Assembly: GCA_945864305.1 (NCBI GenBank) | Contig: CAMBAJ010000007.1 | Location: 1 to 52,722 of the forward strand | Length of the DNA: 52,722 nucleotides | Source of the DNA: an uncultured Clostridia bacterium | Lineage (GTDB): Bacteria; Bacillota; Clostridia; Oscillospirales; Oscillospiraceae | Direction: 5' to 3' | Shown here: one piece after another, positions 16,129-24,104 of the stretch | How positions within the stretch are numbered: position 1 is the stretch's first letter | How the letters are laid out: each line of letters starts with the position of its first letter | Position numbers and translations under genes: made by a program | Notes under the pieces: generated by a model | The model's input: the letters and a program-made list of their open reading frames with translations, nothing else | Told to the model about the DNA's origin: nothing | Databases searched by the model: none

Positions 16129-16887
16129 TCACTTCCGCTTCCCCAGCCGGATGCACTCCAGGCAGTAGGTCACGGTCAGCAGCAGCCACAGCAGGCACAC
16201 CAGAAACGCCGGCAGCAGGATGCTGAGGTTGAAGGCGAAGCTCAGGAGGAGCAGGACCATCCAGGCAATGGGGCAGGCCGTATTCACCACGTTGAAGGCC
16301 TTGTAGGCCGCCTGGCCGATCTGTTTCTGTTCTGCCTCGTCACAGCTCTGGAACCACTTCTTTTTGAAATGAACATCGTACACGCTGCCCCGCTTCTCCG
16401 GGTTCATCTTCCGGGTCAGGTCCACGGCCTTCTGCTGGGCAAAGACCAGCAGGAACACGGACACCAGAAAAGTCAGGACGCTTACCAGGCCGCCGGCGGG
16501 ACCGCTGTACGTTTCAGCCACGGCGAAGAAGAACATATCCAGGATCATCTGGGCCGTAGCCAGCAGCAGAGCCCAGTTCAGCTTTTCCTCCGCCCGGTCC
16601 ATGACGGCGTCGTCCTCGCCGTCCCAGCCGGTAAACAGTCCCTTCGCGCCCCGGTACATCCACAGGATCACCGTCAGGGACACCGCGCTGGTGATGGGAA
16701 TGGCCCAGGGGGCGGTCAGCGCCAGAAAACCGCTGACGGCAGCTGCCACCGCCTCCGAGAGGCTGTCATGGCCCATCCATCCGGCGGCAAAGCCCAGCAC
16801 GCCGCCGAAGATCGCGGCCACGAACAAAATCAGCAGATACTTGGGCAGGGCCTTCCGGTTGTCTCTCTTCACATCGTTATTCTCCAT
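16129..16887 (-). CDS. DUF3169-family membrane protein
   Basis: A 252-residue membrane protein with about six helices: two near the N-terminus (YLLILFVAAIFGGVLGFAAG and an AIPITSAVSLTVILWMY helix), a central pair (about 105-150), and a C-terminal pair after a cytoplasmic loop with DVHFKKKWFQSCDEAEQKQIG, a segment typical of DUF3169. Such proteins are regularly encoded after a small XRE regulator, as here, where the two overlap by 11 nt. Function is unknown. I start at the second ATG because AGGAGG is 9 nt before it and runs into the first. Confidence 0.85.
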   Translation of the reverse strand: MENNDVKRDNRKALPKYLLILFVAAIFGGVLGFAAGWMGHDSLSEAVAAAVSGFLALTAPWAIPITSAVSLTVILWMYRGAKGLFTGWDGEDDAVMDRAEEKLNWALLLATAQMILDMFFFAVAETYSGPAGGLVSVLTFLVSVFLLVFAQQKAVDLTRKMNPEKRGSVYDVHFKKKWFQSCDEAEQKQIGQAAYKAFNVVNTACPIAWMVLLLLSFAFNLSILLPAFLVCLLWLLLTVTYCLECIRLGKRK

Positions 16888-17095
16888 CGTTCTCATCCTC
16901 CTGATACGTAAAAATATCTTCCACGGTCACATTGCAGATTTTTGCCAGCTTCAGCGCCAGCGACACCGACGGGGAGTAGTCCCCCCGCTCGATCTGGCTG
17001 ATGGTCTGGCGGGACACGCCCGCCAGCCGTCCCATCTCCTGCTGGTTGACGCCCAGCCGGGCCCGGTACTCTTTCAAGCGATTGTACAACGGCAT
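16877..17095 (-). CDS. XRE-family regulator of the DUF3169 operon
   Basis: A 72-residue single-domain XRE protein: RLKEYRARLGVNQQEMGRL, then the recognition helix region GVSRQTISQIERGDYSPSVS and the LALKLAKICNVTVEDIFTY end. This is the short stand-alone type that usually represses its own operon. Three 18-bp palindromes (TGACAA...TTGTCA) lie immediately upstream and are its probable operators. The downstream DUF3169 gene overlaps it. The inducing signal is not known. Start is ATG with AAAGGAGCG upstream. Confidence 0.92.
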   Translation of the reverse strand: MPLYNRLKEYRARLGVNQQEMGRLAGVSRQTISQIERGDYSPSVSLALKLAKICNVTVEDIFTYQEDENDGE

Positions 17096-17112
17096 AGGCC
17101 GCGCTCCTTTCC

Positions 17113-17184
17113 TGACAACTTTTTAAGTCAAGTTGACAATTTTTCTTGTCATTTACAGGATAGCACTGACAAGTATTCTTGTCA
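17113..17184. promoter_or_regulatory. Three 18-bp operator-like palindromes upstream of XRE
   Basis: 17113-17130, 17134-17151 and 17167-17184 each begin TGACAA and end TGTCA or AGTCA. The last is a perfect TGACAAG-N4-CTTGTCA. Centres are 21 and 33 bp apart, close to two and three helical turns, so bound dimers would sit on nearly the same DNA face. Confidence 0.65.
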
Positions 17185-17195
17185 ATAGGGAGATG

Positions 17196-17229
17196 AAAAA
17201 AACCTCCGGAAAATTTTCCGGAGGTCTTT
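17196..17229 (-). terminator. Terminator of the AI-2E family transporter gene
   Basis: Minus-strand GACCTCCGGAAAA pairs with TTTTCCGGAGGTT and is followed by TTTTTTCATC. Confidence 0.85.
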
Positions 17230-17231
17230 CG

Positions 17232-18401
17232 TTATCTCTGTTTTCCGGAGGGCGGGTCCCGCCACTTCCGGGCGGGCACCTTCTTCTCCGCCAGGCGTCC
17301 CTTCACAAAGTCCCGGAACAGGGCGTACAGCACGGAGCACAGGGGGATGAAGAAGAGCATGCCGCCCACGCCCATCAGCTTGCCGCCCAGGGTGACGGCC
17401 GCCAGCACCCAGATGGAGGGCAGGCCAACGGAGGAGCCCACCACATGGGGATAGATCAGATTGCCCTCGATCTGCTGGAGCACCAGGAAGAGGATGATGA
17501 ACGCCAGCGCCTTCCAGGGGTCCGTGATGGCGATGAGCAGCGCGCCCACGGCGCAGCCGATGAAGGCGCCCACAATGGGGATCAGAGCCGTCAGGGCGAT
17601 GAGGACGCCCACCAGCAGGGCATAGGGCATCCGGAAGATGGTCATGGCAATGACGAACAGGGTGCCCAGAATGCAGGCCTCCACGCACTGGCCGGAGAGG
17701 AAGTTGGAGAAGGTCCGCTCCGCCAGCCGCAGAACCTCCAGCGCCCGGTCCGCCCGTTTCAGGGGCAGCAGGCCGTAGAGCACCTGCCGGCCCTGGCGGG
17801 CCAGCTTCTCCTTTTGCAGCAGGATGTAGAAGGAGAAGATCAGGCCGATAACAAAGGTGCTGACGCCGCTGACCACGCCAACCATCAGTCCGCCGCCGGA
17901 GGAGATCAGGCTGCCGCCCCAGGACTGGGCCAGACTGAGGGCCTTCTGGGACAGGCTCTTCCAGTCGATGGCCAGGTCCCCCACCAGGTCCTTGATCTGG
18001 GGCAGGTACTGCTCCAGGCCGAGGAGCCGTTGGTACAGCCGGTCAAAGGCGTCGGGGACCTGGGCGGCAATGGACATCACGGCGTCCTTGATGCCGGGGC
18101 CGATGACGCAGAAGGCCAGCGTCAGCACGCCGGTCAGGGCCACCAGGGTCAGCACTAGCGCCAGCGGGCGGCGGAGTCTCGTCAGCCGCCGCCGGTTGGG
18201 AAACAGGTGCCGCTCAATGGCCCGCATGGGCACGTTCAGGACGAAGGCGATGGCCCCTCCCAGCACAAAGGGCGACAGAATGCCCAGCAGCCAGACCACC
18301 GCGCCGGCCACCACGCCCAGATGCTGGAGCCCGCAGTAAAAGGCCACACCGCCGCAGACCACCAGCAAAAGGCTCTTCACAGTTTGTCTGTTCCATTCCA
18401 T
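17232..18401 (-). CDS. AI-2E family transporter (PerM/YdbI-like)
   Basis: A 389-residue polytopic protein of the AI-2 exporter/PerM family. Hallmarks are an N-terminal helix pair (SLLLVVCGGVAFYCGL and VLGGAIAFVLNVPMRAIE), a long central soluble loop, and the C-terminal block YALLVGVLIALTALIPIVGAFIGCAVGALLIAITDPWKAL, which carries the family's PxxG motif. It ends with about 25 basic residues. Members export quorum signals or work as sodium/proton antiporters; this one cannot be assigned. Start is the ATG at 18401, with a TTG six codons earlier as alternative. Confidence 0.9.
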   Translation of the reverse strand: MEWNRQTVKSLLLVVCGGVAFYCGLQHLGVVAGAVVWLLGILSPFVLGGAIAFVLNVPMRAIERHLFPNRRRLTRLRRPLALVLTLVALTGVLTLAFCVIGPGIKDAVMSIAAQVPDAFDRLYQRLLGLEQYLPQIKDLVGDLAIDWKSLSQKALSLAQSWGGSLISSGGGLMVGVVSGVSTFVIGLIFSFYILLQKEKLARQGRQVLYGLLPLKRADRALEVLRLAERTFSNFLSGQCVEACILGTLFVIAMTIFRMPYALLVGVLIALTALIPIVGAFIGCAVGALLIAITDPWKALAFIILFLVLQQIEGNLIYPHVVGSSVGLPSIWVLAAVTLGGKLMGVGGMLFFIPLCSVLYALFRDFVKGRLAEKKVPARKWRDPPSGKQR

Positions 18402-18422
18402 ATGATGACTCTCTTTCAACCA

Positions 18423-19769
18423 CTATTCCACAAGTCGTTTTTCCCTCCACGTCCCCTTCCGAAAGCGCAGGAGGAACAGCAGGCCCCGCAGGCCCTCGTC
18501 GCAGGCCATGGCGGCCCAGATGCCCACCAGACCGCCGCCCAGCACATGGCCCAGCAGCCAACTGCCCAGCACCGCCACCAGCCACTGGCTGGAAATGCCC
18601 ACAATCACGGGATACCACACGTCTCCCGCCGTGGTCAGGCACCGGGTCATGACGATGTTGACGGACCGCCCGATCTCCAGTGCGAATTCCACCAGAATGA
18701 TCTGCCGTCCCAGGGCGTGGATGGCGGGGTCCGGTGTGAAGATGCTGTAAATCGGGTCGCTGAACAGGAAGATGCACAGCGTCAGAAGCTCCGAAATCAC
18801 CAGTGCGATGCGGATGGTGGACCACACCCGGCGGGTGACCTCATCCAGTTTCCGGGCGCCCAGCATGTAGCCGATCAGAATCTGGGTGGCCTGGGCCACG
18901 GCGATGGAGTACACATAGGCCACGTTGGCCAGCATACTGGCGTAGACCTTGGTGGCAATGACGGTGGTCCCCATCAGATTAATAAAACGGAGAATAAAAA
19001 TTTGGGATACGTTATAGGACAGCGCCTCCGCGCCGGAGGGCGTGGCGATGCCCAGCAGACGCTGGAAGGTCTCCATTGGAAAGGGGCGGAGATATTTCAC
19101 GGAAAACCGGACGCCGCACTTTTGCCGCAGAGTCCAGATAACCAGCGTCAGTCCCACGGCCTTGCTGACGCAGGTGGAAATGGCGGCGCCCGTCACACCC
19201 AGCCGGGGCAGGCCCAGCCAGCCGTTGATGAGGACGGCGTTGCCCGCCACGTTCAGCAGGTTCATCACCACGGAGGCCGTCACCACTTCCTTCAAAAGGG
19301 TGTAGCTCCGCAGAACGGCGCACAGCTCGATGTACAGCCCCTGCACCAGCACCGTGCCGCCCACAATGCGGGTATACAGGCAGGCGCTGTCAAAGGCCTC
19401 GGCCGGCGTCCGCAGGATGGTGAACACCACATGGGGCACGCACAGCAGGAGCAGGCCCATCACCGCGCTGAACGCGGCGCTGACGGCCACGCCCACCGTG
19501 GCGATTTCGTCGCACGCCTCCCCCTGCCGGCCCGCGCCGATGTGCTGGGTCAGCAGAATGGTGGTGGCAGAGCTCATGGTCTCCAGCACGATGACGACCA
19601 CGTTCATCACCTGGTTGCCGTTGCCCACGGCGGACACCGCGGCGGAACCGAAATGGGAGAGCATGAACTGGTCCACATTGCCCACCAGCAGCTGCAGCAG
19701 CAGCTCCGCGAAGATGGGCAGGGACAGGTGAAAGACCCGGCGGGTCTGAGGGGAAAATCGCAGTTTCAT
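18423..19769 (-). CDS. MATE-family multidrug efflux transporter
   Basis: A 448-residue, twelve-helix MATE protein in the DinF/NorM style. The first helix has FHLSLPIFAELLLQLLVGNVDQFML, the pattern that contains the ion-binding acidic residue. The two-fold repeat shows again around FLGIATPSGAEALSYNVSQIFILRF. Typical MATE signatures include AVGNGNQVMNVVVIVLE and QIGMLGARKLDE-like QILIGYMLGARKLDEVTR. It exports cationic compounds using sodium or proton gradients; no substrate is inferred. I start at 19769 because AAGGAG lies 10 nt upstream; the 41 open codons before it lack a site. Confidence 0.92.
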   Translation of the reverse strand: MKLRFSPQTRRVFHLSLPIFAELLLQLLVGNVDQFMLSHFGSAAVSAVGNGNQVMNVVVIVLETMSSATTILLTQHIGAGRQGEACDEIATVGVAVSAAFSAVMGLLLLCVPHVVFTILRTPAEAFDSACLYTRIVGGTVLVQGLYIELCAVLRSYTLLKEVVTASVVMNLLNVAGNAVLINGWLGLPRLGVTGAAISTCVSKAVGLTLVIWTLRQKCGVRFSVKYLRPFPMETFQRLLGIATPSGAEALSYNVSQIFILRFINLMGTTVIATKVYASMLANVAYVYSIAVAQATQILIGYMLGARKLDEVTRRVWSTIRIALVISELLTLCIFLFSDPIYSIFTPDPAIHALGRQIILVEFALEIGRSVNIVMTRCLTTAGDVWYPVIVGISSQWLVAVLGSWLLGHVLGGGLVGIWAAMACDEGLRGLLFLLRFRKGTWREKRLVE

Positions 19770-19910
19770 GGAAAAAGGGCTCCTTTGGGTCACAGAAAAT
19801 CGTTTTCGTTTCTTTGGAAGCCCAGTATAACCGCGCCGTTTCCCGCATTCAAGTGAAAAAAACGCCGAAAGCGCTCCCATTCCGCAAAGCATCTTTCGGC
19901 GGTTTGTTCA

Positions 19911-20393
19911 TCAGCCCTTCCGGTACTGCTCCGCCGCGTGGAGATAGCCCCGGGCGGACCGGCGGTTGCCCTCGATCTCCGCCTCGGTCAGGGGGCGGAC
20001 CACCTTGGCGGGGCTGCCCAGGATCATGGAGCCCGCCGGGGCGTCCATCTTGCCGGTGACCAGAGCGCCGGCGCCCACGATGCAGTTGTCGCCGATCCTG
20101 GCGCCGTTCAGCACCACCGCGCCCATGCCGATGAGGACGTTGTCTCCCACGGTGCAGCCGTGGACGATGGCGTTGTGGCCGATGGTGCAGCCGCTGCCCA
20201 CCACCGTCTCCTCGTGCATGACGGCGCCGTCCTGGATGTTGGTGTTCTCGCCCACGGTGATGGCGCCCTCGTCGCCCCGGAGAACGGCGTTGTACCACAC
20301 GCTGACGCCCTTGCCCAGGGTCACATCGCCCGCCACCCGGGCGCCGTCGCAGATCAGGACATTTTCATCGGTCTCTCTCAGTTTGTAAGCCAT
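19911..20393 (-). CDS. Gamma-carbonic anhydrase family protein
   Basis: A 160-residue left-handed beta-helix protein built of hexapeptide repeats (for example VAGDVTLGKGVSVWYNAVLRG, NIQDGAVMHEETVVGSGC). The three zinc histidines of the family are in order: MHEETVV, IGHNAIVHG. A C-terminal helix (EAEIEGNRRSARGYLHAAEQY) packs on the prism. Some members hydrate carbon dioxide and others have lost activity; the histidines suggest zinc binding is kept. It ends the minus-strand pair with the M29 aminopeptidase, 37 nt downstream of it. No signal peptide. Confidence 0.92.
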   Translation of the reverse strand: MAYKLRETDENVLICDGARVAGDVTLGKGVSVWYNAVLRGDEGAITVGENTNIQDGAVMHEETVVGSGCTIGHNAIVHGCTVGDNVLIGMGAVVLNGARIGDNCIVGAGALVTGKMDAPAGSMILGSPAKVVRPLTEAEIEGNRRSARGYLHAAEQYRKG

Positions 20394-20430
20394 ATTGATC
20401 TACCTCTTTCTCTATTTTGCACGCCGGATA

Positions 20431-21663
20431 TCAGATTTCCGGTGCAAAGTTACCGTTCACAAACACGGGGACTTCCCTGCCGTCGTGGGTGGTGCCCACG
20501 ATGGAGAGGTCCGGTGTGCCCACCATAAAGTCCACGTGGGTGATGGAGTCGTTGAGGCCCCGGGCCTTCAGCTCGTCCTTGCTCATCTGCTGGCCGCCCT
20601 TCAGGCAGGGGTACGCCTCGCCGAAGGCGATATGGCAGGCGGCGTTCTCGTCGAACAGGGTGTTGTAGAACAGAATCTTCTGGTTGGAGATAGGACTGTC
20701 GTAGGGGACCAGAGCCACCTCGCCGAAGTAGCTGGCGCCCTCGTCCACGGAGATGGCGGCCTTCAAGGCCTCCTCGCCCTTCTCGGCGTGAGCCTCCACG
20801 ATCTTGCCGTCCTTCACCACAAAGTGGAATTTGTCGATGATGTTGCCGTCGTTCACCAGGGGCACGGCGGAGTACACCACGCCGTTGACGCCGGTGCGCA
20901 GGGGCGAGGTGAACAGCTCCTCTGTGGGGATATTGGCGATATACTCCTGGCCGGACAGGGTGACGTCGTTTCCAGCCTCCCAGATGTGGCCCTCCGGCAG
21001 CTCCACCGTCAGGTCGGTGCCCAGGGAGTTGGTGTAGTGCAGCGACTTGAAGTTCAGGGCGTTCATCTTCTCCATCCGCTCATGGAGGGTGGACAGGTGG
21101 TCGTGCCACTTCTCCACCGCCCTGCCATCGCCGCTGATGCGGACGGCCTTGAAAATGGCGTCCCACAGCTTCTCCATGGCCTCGTCCTCACTGACGCCCG
21201 GGAACACGGTCCTGGCCCAGCTGGGGATGGGGATGGAGGCGATGCACCAGGGAAAGCCGCTGCACATCTGCAGGCGGTCGAAGTCCTTCAGTGCCTTGCC
21301 GCTGGCCTGCTGGGCCCGCACCAGGCGTCTGGGGTCCACGCCCTTGAAATTCTCCGGGTCGGAGGCGGAGATGGCCAGGTAGGCCGCACCCTCCAGGGCG
21401 TAGTCGTTGAAGAAGTGGCGGCGCCACAGGGCCACCTCGTCAAAGATCTCGTCATCGGCCTGGAGGTACTTCATCCGGGCCATGGCGTCGTCGTGCCAGT
21501 TCATGACCACTTCCTTGCAGCCGGTGTCGTAGGCCTCCTGGGCGCACATCCGGGCGAAATAGGCGCACTCCACCGGGGAGGAGATCACCAGCCGTTGGCC
21601 CTTCTGGACATTCAGGCCCACCCGCACCAGCAGACTGGCGTATTCCCGCAGTTTTTCTTCCAT
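20431..21663 (-). CDS. M29-family aminopeptidase
   Basis: A 410-residue cytoplasmic metallopeptidase of the AmpS/AmpT/PepS (M29) family. Recognisable blocks are LREYASLLVRVGLNVQKGQRLVIS at the N-terminus, ANIPTEELFTSP with a metal-binding glutamate pair, DEGASYFGEVALVPYDSPIS, and THVDFMVGTPDLSIVG near the end with the catalytic histidine and aspartate. It removes N-terminal residues from peptides using two metal ions. I start at ATG 21663 because GGAAAGGATG lies upstream and the previous 33 codons are unrelated. It is followed closely by the gamma-carbonic anhydrase gene. Confidence 0.93.
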   Translation of the reverse strand: MEEKLREYASLLVRVGLNVQKGQRLVISSPVECAYFARMCAQEAYDTGCKEVVMNWHDDAMARMKYLQADDEIFDEVALWRRHFFNDYALEGAAYLAISASDPENFKGVDPRRLVRAQQASGKALKDFDRLQMCSGFPWCIASIPIPSWARTVFPGVSEDEAMEKLWDAIFKAVRISGDGRAVEKWHDHLSTLHERMEKMNALNFKSLHYTNSLGTDLTVELPEGHIWEAGNDVTLSGQEYIANIPTEELFTSPLRTGVNGVVYSAVPLVNDGNIIDKFHFVVKDGKIVEAHAEKGEEALKAAISVDEGASYFGEVALVPYDSPISNQKILFYNTLFDENAACHIAFGEAYPCLKGGQQMSKDELKARGLNDSITHVDFMVGTPDLSIVGTTHDGREVPVFVNGNFAPEI

Positions 21664-21784
21664 CAAAATCGATTCATCCTTTCCGATCAGGTCTGTTTTT
21701 ATAATATGTGCTATTTTAGAACATTTTACCGGCAAAGTAAAGAAAAGGAAGCAAGGGTTCAAAAAACGTTTACGATTGACATGC

Positions 21785-21811
21785 CAAAGGCCGGGAGTTT
21801 TCCCGGCCTTT
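21785..21811 (-). terminator. Terminator of the YihY gene
   Basis: AAAGGCCGGGA pairs perfectly with TCCCGGCCTTT; short T-run. It separates YihY from the aminopeptidase gene. Confidence 0.55.
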
Positions 21812-22662
21812 CACGCGCTGTATTCGTCTTTCCGGAGGCTCATCAGCGTCCCGTTCAGCTCCGCGCCCATGATGAGAATCGCGGCGCTCATATACAGCCA
21901 GATCAGCAGCACGATGACCGTTCCGATGGAGCCGTACAGCATGGAGTAGTTGGCGATATTGTCCACATAGAAGGAGTACAGCCAGGAAAGGCCCACCCAA
22001 GCCGCCAGAGCTCCCACCGTCCCCGGCCAGATGTTCCGCCAGGGCTGCCGGCCGTCCTGGGACAGGGCGTACAGGAAGTAGAGGGCAAAGAAGCCCACCA
22101 CCGCCACCGCGGGGAACCGCAGCTTCGTCCACAGCTCCGCCGCGAACACCGGCAAGTGAAAATGCCGGACCGCGTACGCCAGGACCCGGTCGCCGATGGT
22201 CATCAGGGTCACTGATACCGCGATGGTAACGATCAGCATGACCGTGTACAGCAGGGTTTTCAGCCGGTGCAGGATCGCCCCCTTCGGCGGCCCCAGATGG
22301 TACGCCGTCCGCACGGAGCGCATCAGGGAATTGGTGGCCCGCATGGGGAAGTAGATGGAGAACACCAGGCCGAACACCAGCAGCTTGGGGCTGGGGGCCC
22401 CGCTGACATAGGTCAGGTACATCTCCACAAATTCGATGATCTCCTTGGGCAGGAAATCCCCCAGCGCCTGAAGGATGGCCGCCACGTTCAGGTCCAGCAG
22501 GCCCAGCAGGGCGCTGATGAAGATCAGGAAGGGGAAGATCATAAACAGCAGGTAAAACGCCAGGGCCGCGCTCTGGATGCCCACGTTATGGCGCAGATAC
22601 CGCTGGATCATCAGATAGATGCCCCGCAGGAACCGATTCCGGGGCACAGACAACTTTCTCAC
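21811..22662 (-). CDS. YihY/BrkB-family membrane protein
   Basis: A 283-residue protein with six to seven membrane helices, matching the YihY/virulence factor BrkB family. Family landmarks are the first helix with IQSAALAFYLLFMIFPFLIF, the RATNSLMRSVRTAYHL segment, and near the end YGSIGTVIVLLIWLYMSAAILIMGAELNG. Once annotated as RNase BN, the family is now viewed as a transporter-like membrane protein of unknown substrate. It is monocistronic. Confidence 0.9.
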   Translation of the reverse strand: MRKLSVPRNRFLRGIYLMIQRYLRHNVGIQSAALAFYLLFMIFPFLIFISALLGLLDLNVAAILQALGDFLPKEIIEFVEMYLTYVSGAPSPKLLVFGLVFSIYFPMRATNSLMRSVRTAYHLGPPKGAILHRLKTLLYTVMLIVTIAVSVTLMTIGDRVLAYAVRHFHLPVFAAELWTKLRFPAVAVVGFFALYFLYALSQDGRQPWRNIWPGTVGALAAWVGLSWLYSFYVDNIANYSMLYGSIGTVIVLLIWLYMSAAILIMGAELNGTLMSLRKDEYSA

Positions 22663-22740
22663 GGGAGTTCCTCCCTCCTTTCTTTGGCACAGTATGCGCG
22701 AAACCCGCCAAAACCGGAATAACTCTCCAGGTGAGTGCTT

Positions 22741-23076
22741 TTACTCCCACTTGGCCCACACGTCCGGACAGTAGCCCACCGTCGCCTCCTTGCCGTTGCG
22801 CACGATGGGCGTCTGGAACAGCTCCGGGTGTGCCAGCAGCTTTTCCTCCCGGGCGTCCGGGGTGATATAGGCCATGAAGAGGTCCTCGTAGGCCCGGCAC
22901 TTGGTGTTCACCAGCGCCTCAAAGCCAACTTTCTGCTTGACGGACTGGTATTCCCGGGGGGATAATCCCTTTGAGAGGACGTCGATATACTGGTACTTGA
23001 TGCGGCGCTCCTTGAACCACCGCTCGGCCTTCTTGGTGTCAAAGGACTTGGAGGAGCCGAAGATCTGAATGTTCAT
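22741..23076 (-). CDS. ArsC/Spx-family protein lacking the active-site cysteine
   Basis: A 111-residue thioredoxin-fold protein of the arsenate reductase/Spx group (YffB-like). It begins MNIQIFGSSKSFDTKKAERWF: the position that holds the catalytic cysteine in ArsC, in CX3-5 loops such as YGxxxCxxxK, is serine (SSKSFDTK). The rest is normal for the family: a helix with RRIKYQYIDVLSKGLSPRE, the QTPIVRNGKEATVGY region. Without the cysteine it is unlikely to reduce arsenate and may have a regulatory or unknown role. The gene faces away from sirtuin with 35 bp between. Confidence 0.82.
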   Translation of the reverse strand: MNIQIFGSSKSFDTKKAERWFKERRIKYQYIDVLSKGLSPREYQSVKQKVGFEALVNTKCRAYEDLFMAYITPDAREEKLLAHPELFQTPIVRNGKEATVGYCPDVWAKWE

Positions 23077-23111
23077 GAGGATTCTCCTTATGTGAAAATG
23101 GAGGGATTGAC

Positions 23112-23828
23112 GTGAAAGACACTGTTAAAAAGCTGAAAGAACTGGTGGACGGTTCCGATAACATCGTATTCTTCGGAGGAGCCGGTGTGTCCACGGAGTC
23201 CGGCATCCCGGATTTCCGCAGCACGGACGGCCTGTACCACCAGCAGTGGAGCTATCCGCCTGAGACGATTTTAAGCCATACGTTCTACGAAAGCAACCCC
23301 GAAGAATTTTTCCGTTTCTACCGGGCCAAGCTGCTGATCCCCGGTGCCAAGCCTAATGCCGCCCACAAAAAGCTGGCGGAGTGGGAGGCCCAGGGCAAGC
23401 TCCGCGCCATCGTCACCCAGAACATCGACGGGCTCCATCAGGCCGCCGGCAGCAAGCGGGTGCTGGAGCTCCACGGCAGCGTCCACCGGAACTATTGTGA
23501 GCGCTGCGGGAAATTCTATGACTTCGACTTCATGCTCCACAGCGAGGGCGTGCCCCGCTGCGAGTGCGGCGGCACCATCAAACCCGACGTGGTCCTGTAC
23601 GAAGAGGGGCTGAACCAGAAGCTTTTGAACGACTCCGTCCGGGCCATCGCCGAGGCGGACATGCTCATCATCGGCGGCACCTCCCTGAACGTCTACCCCG
23701 CCGCCGGGCTCATCAACTACTACCGGGGCCACAAGCTGGTGCTCATCAACAAGTCCGCCGTGGCGAGAGACCTGGCCGCCGACCTGGTCCTCACCGATCC
23801 CATCGGAGAAGTCCTGTCTCAGCTGTGA
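23112..23828 (+). CDS. cobB: NAD-dependent protein deacylase, sirtuin
   Basis: A 238-residue class U/M-like bacterial sirtuin. All core motifs are present: GAGVSTESGIPDFRS near residue 23 (NAD site), TQNIDGLHQAAGS near 97, catalytic histidine in LELHGSVH near 115, the zinc quartet NYCERCGKFYD and PRCECGG, and KPDVVLYEEGL and GGTSLNVYPAAG for NAD. It removes acyl groups from lysines in an NAD-dependent reaction. RBS is GGAGGG before ATG. The symbol cobB is by family; other names are used in Firmicutes. A terminator follows. Confidence 0.95.
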   Translation: MKDTVKKLKELVDGSDNIVFFGGAGVSTESGIPDFRSTDGLYHQQWSYPPETILSHTFYESNPEEFFRFYRAKLLIPGAKPNAAHKKLAEWEAQGKLRAIVTQNIDGLHQAAGSKRVLELHGSVHRNYCERCGKFYDFDFMLHSEGVPRCECGGTIKPDVVLYEEGLNQKLLNDSVRAIAEADMLIIGGTSLNVYPAAGLINYYRGHKLVLINKSAVARDLAADLVLTDPIGEVLSQL

Positions 23829-23908
23829 TCGGCAGGCCGCTATCCGCTGCGCTTCCCCGTATGCAAGGTCCTGTCTTTGTGTAAAACGACAAATGTCCTT
23901 CTGAAAAC

Positions 23909-23941
23909 GACGCCATCCCTTGGGGGGATGGCGTCATTTTT
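23909..23941 (+). terminator. Terminator of the sirtuin gene
   Basis: GACGCCATCCC pairs with GGGATGGCGTC, then ATTTTTA. Confidence 0.85.
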
Positions 23942-24028
23942 ACCAAAGGCGGATTTTAGAAATGCAAGTTCATATTTTTATTCATGCAAAAATTGCAAAA
24001 TATTTTTTCGTTTTTAGCTATTTTACTG

Positions 24029-24057
24029 TTGAAAATGAAAGTCCAACGTGTTAATAT
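24029..24057 (+). promoter_or_regulatory. Citrate synthase promoter
   Basis: TTGAAA, 17-nt spacer, TAATAT, about 48 nt before the start codon, in an AT-rich stretch. Confidence 0.7.
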
Positions 24058-24104
24058 TGCGTCACAACCACTGGCGCAGGCCACCGCTGAAAGGAGTTCC
24101 CGCT

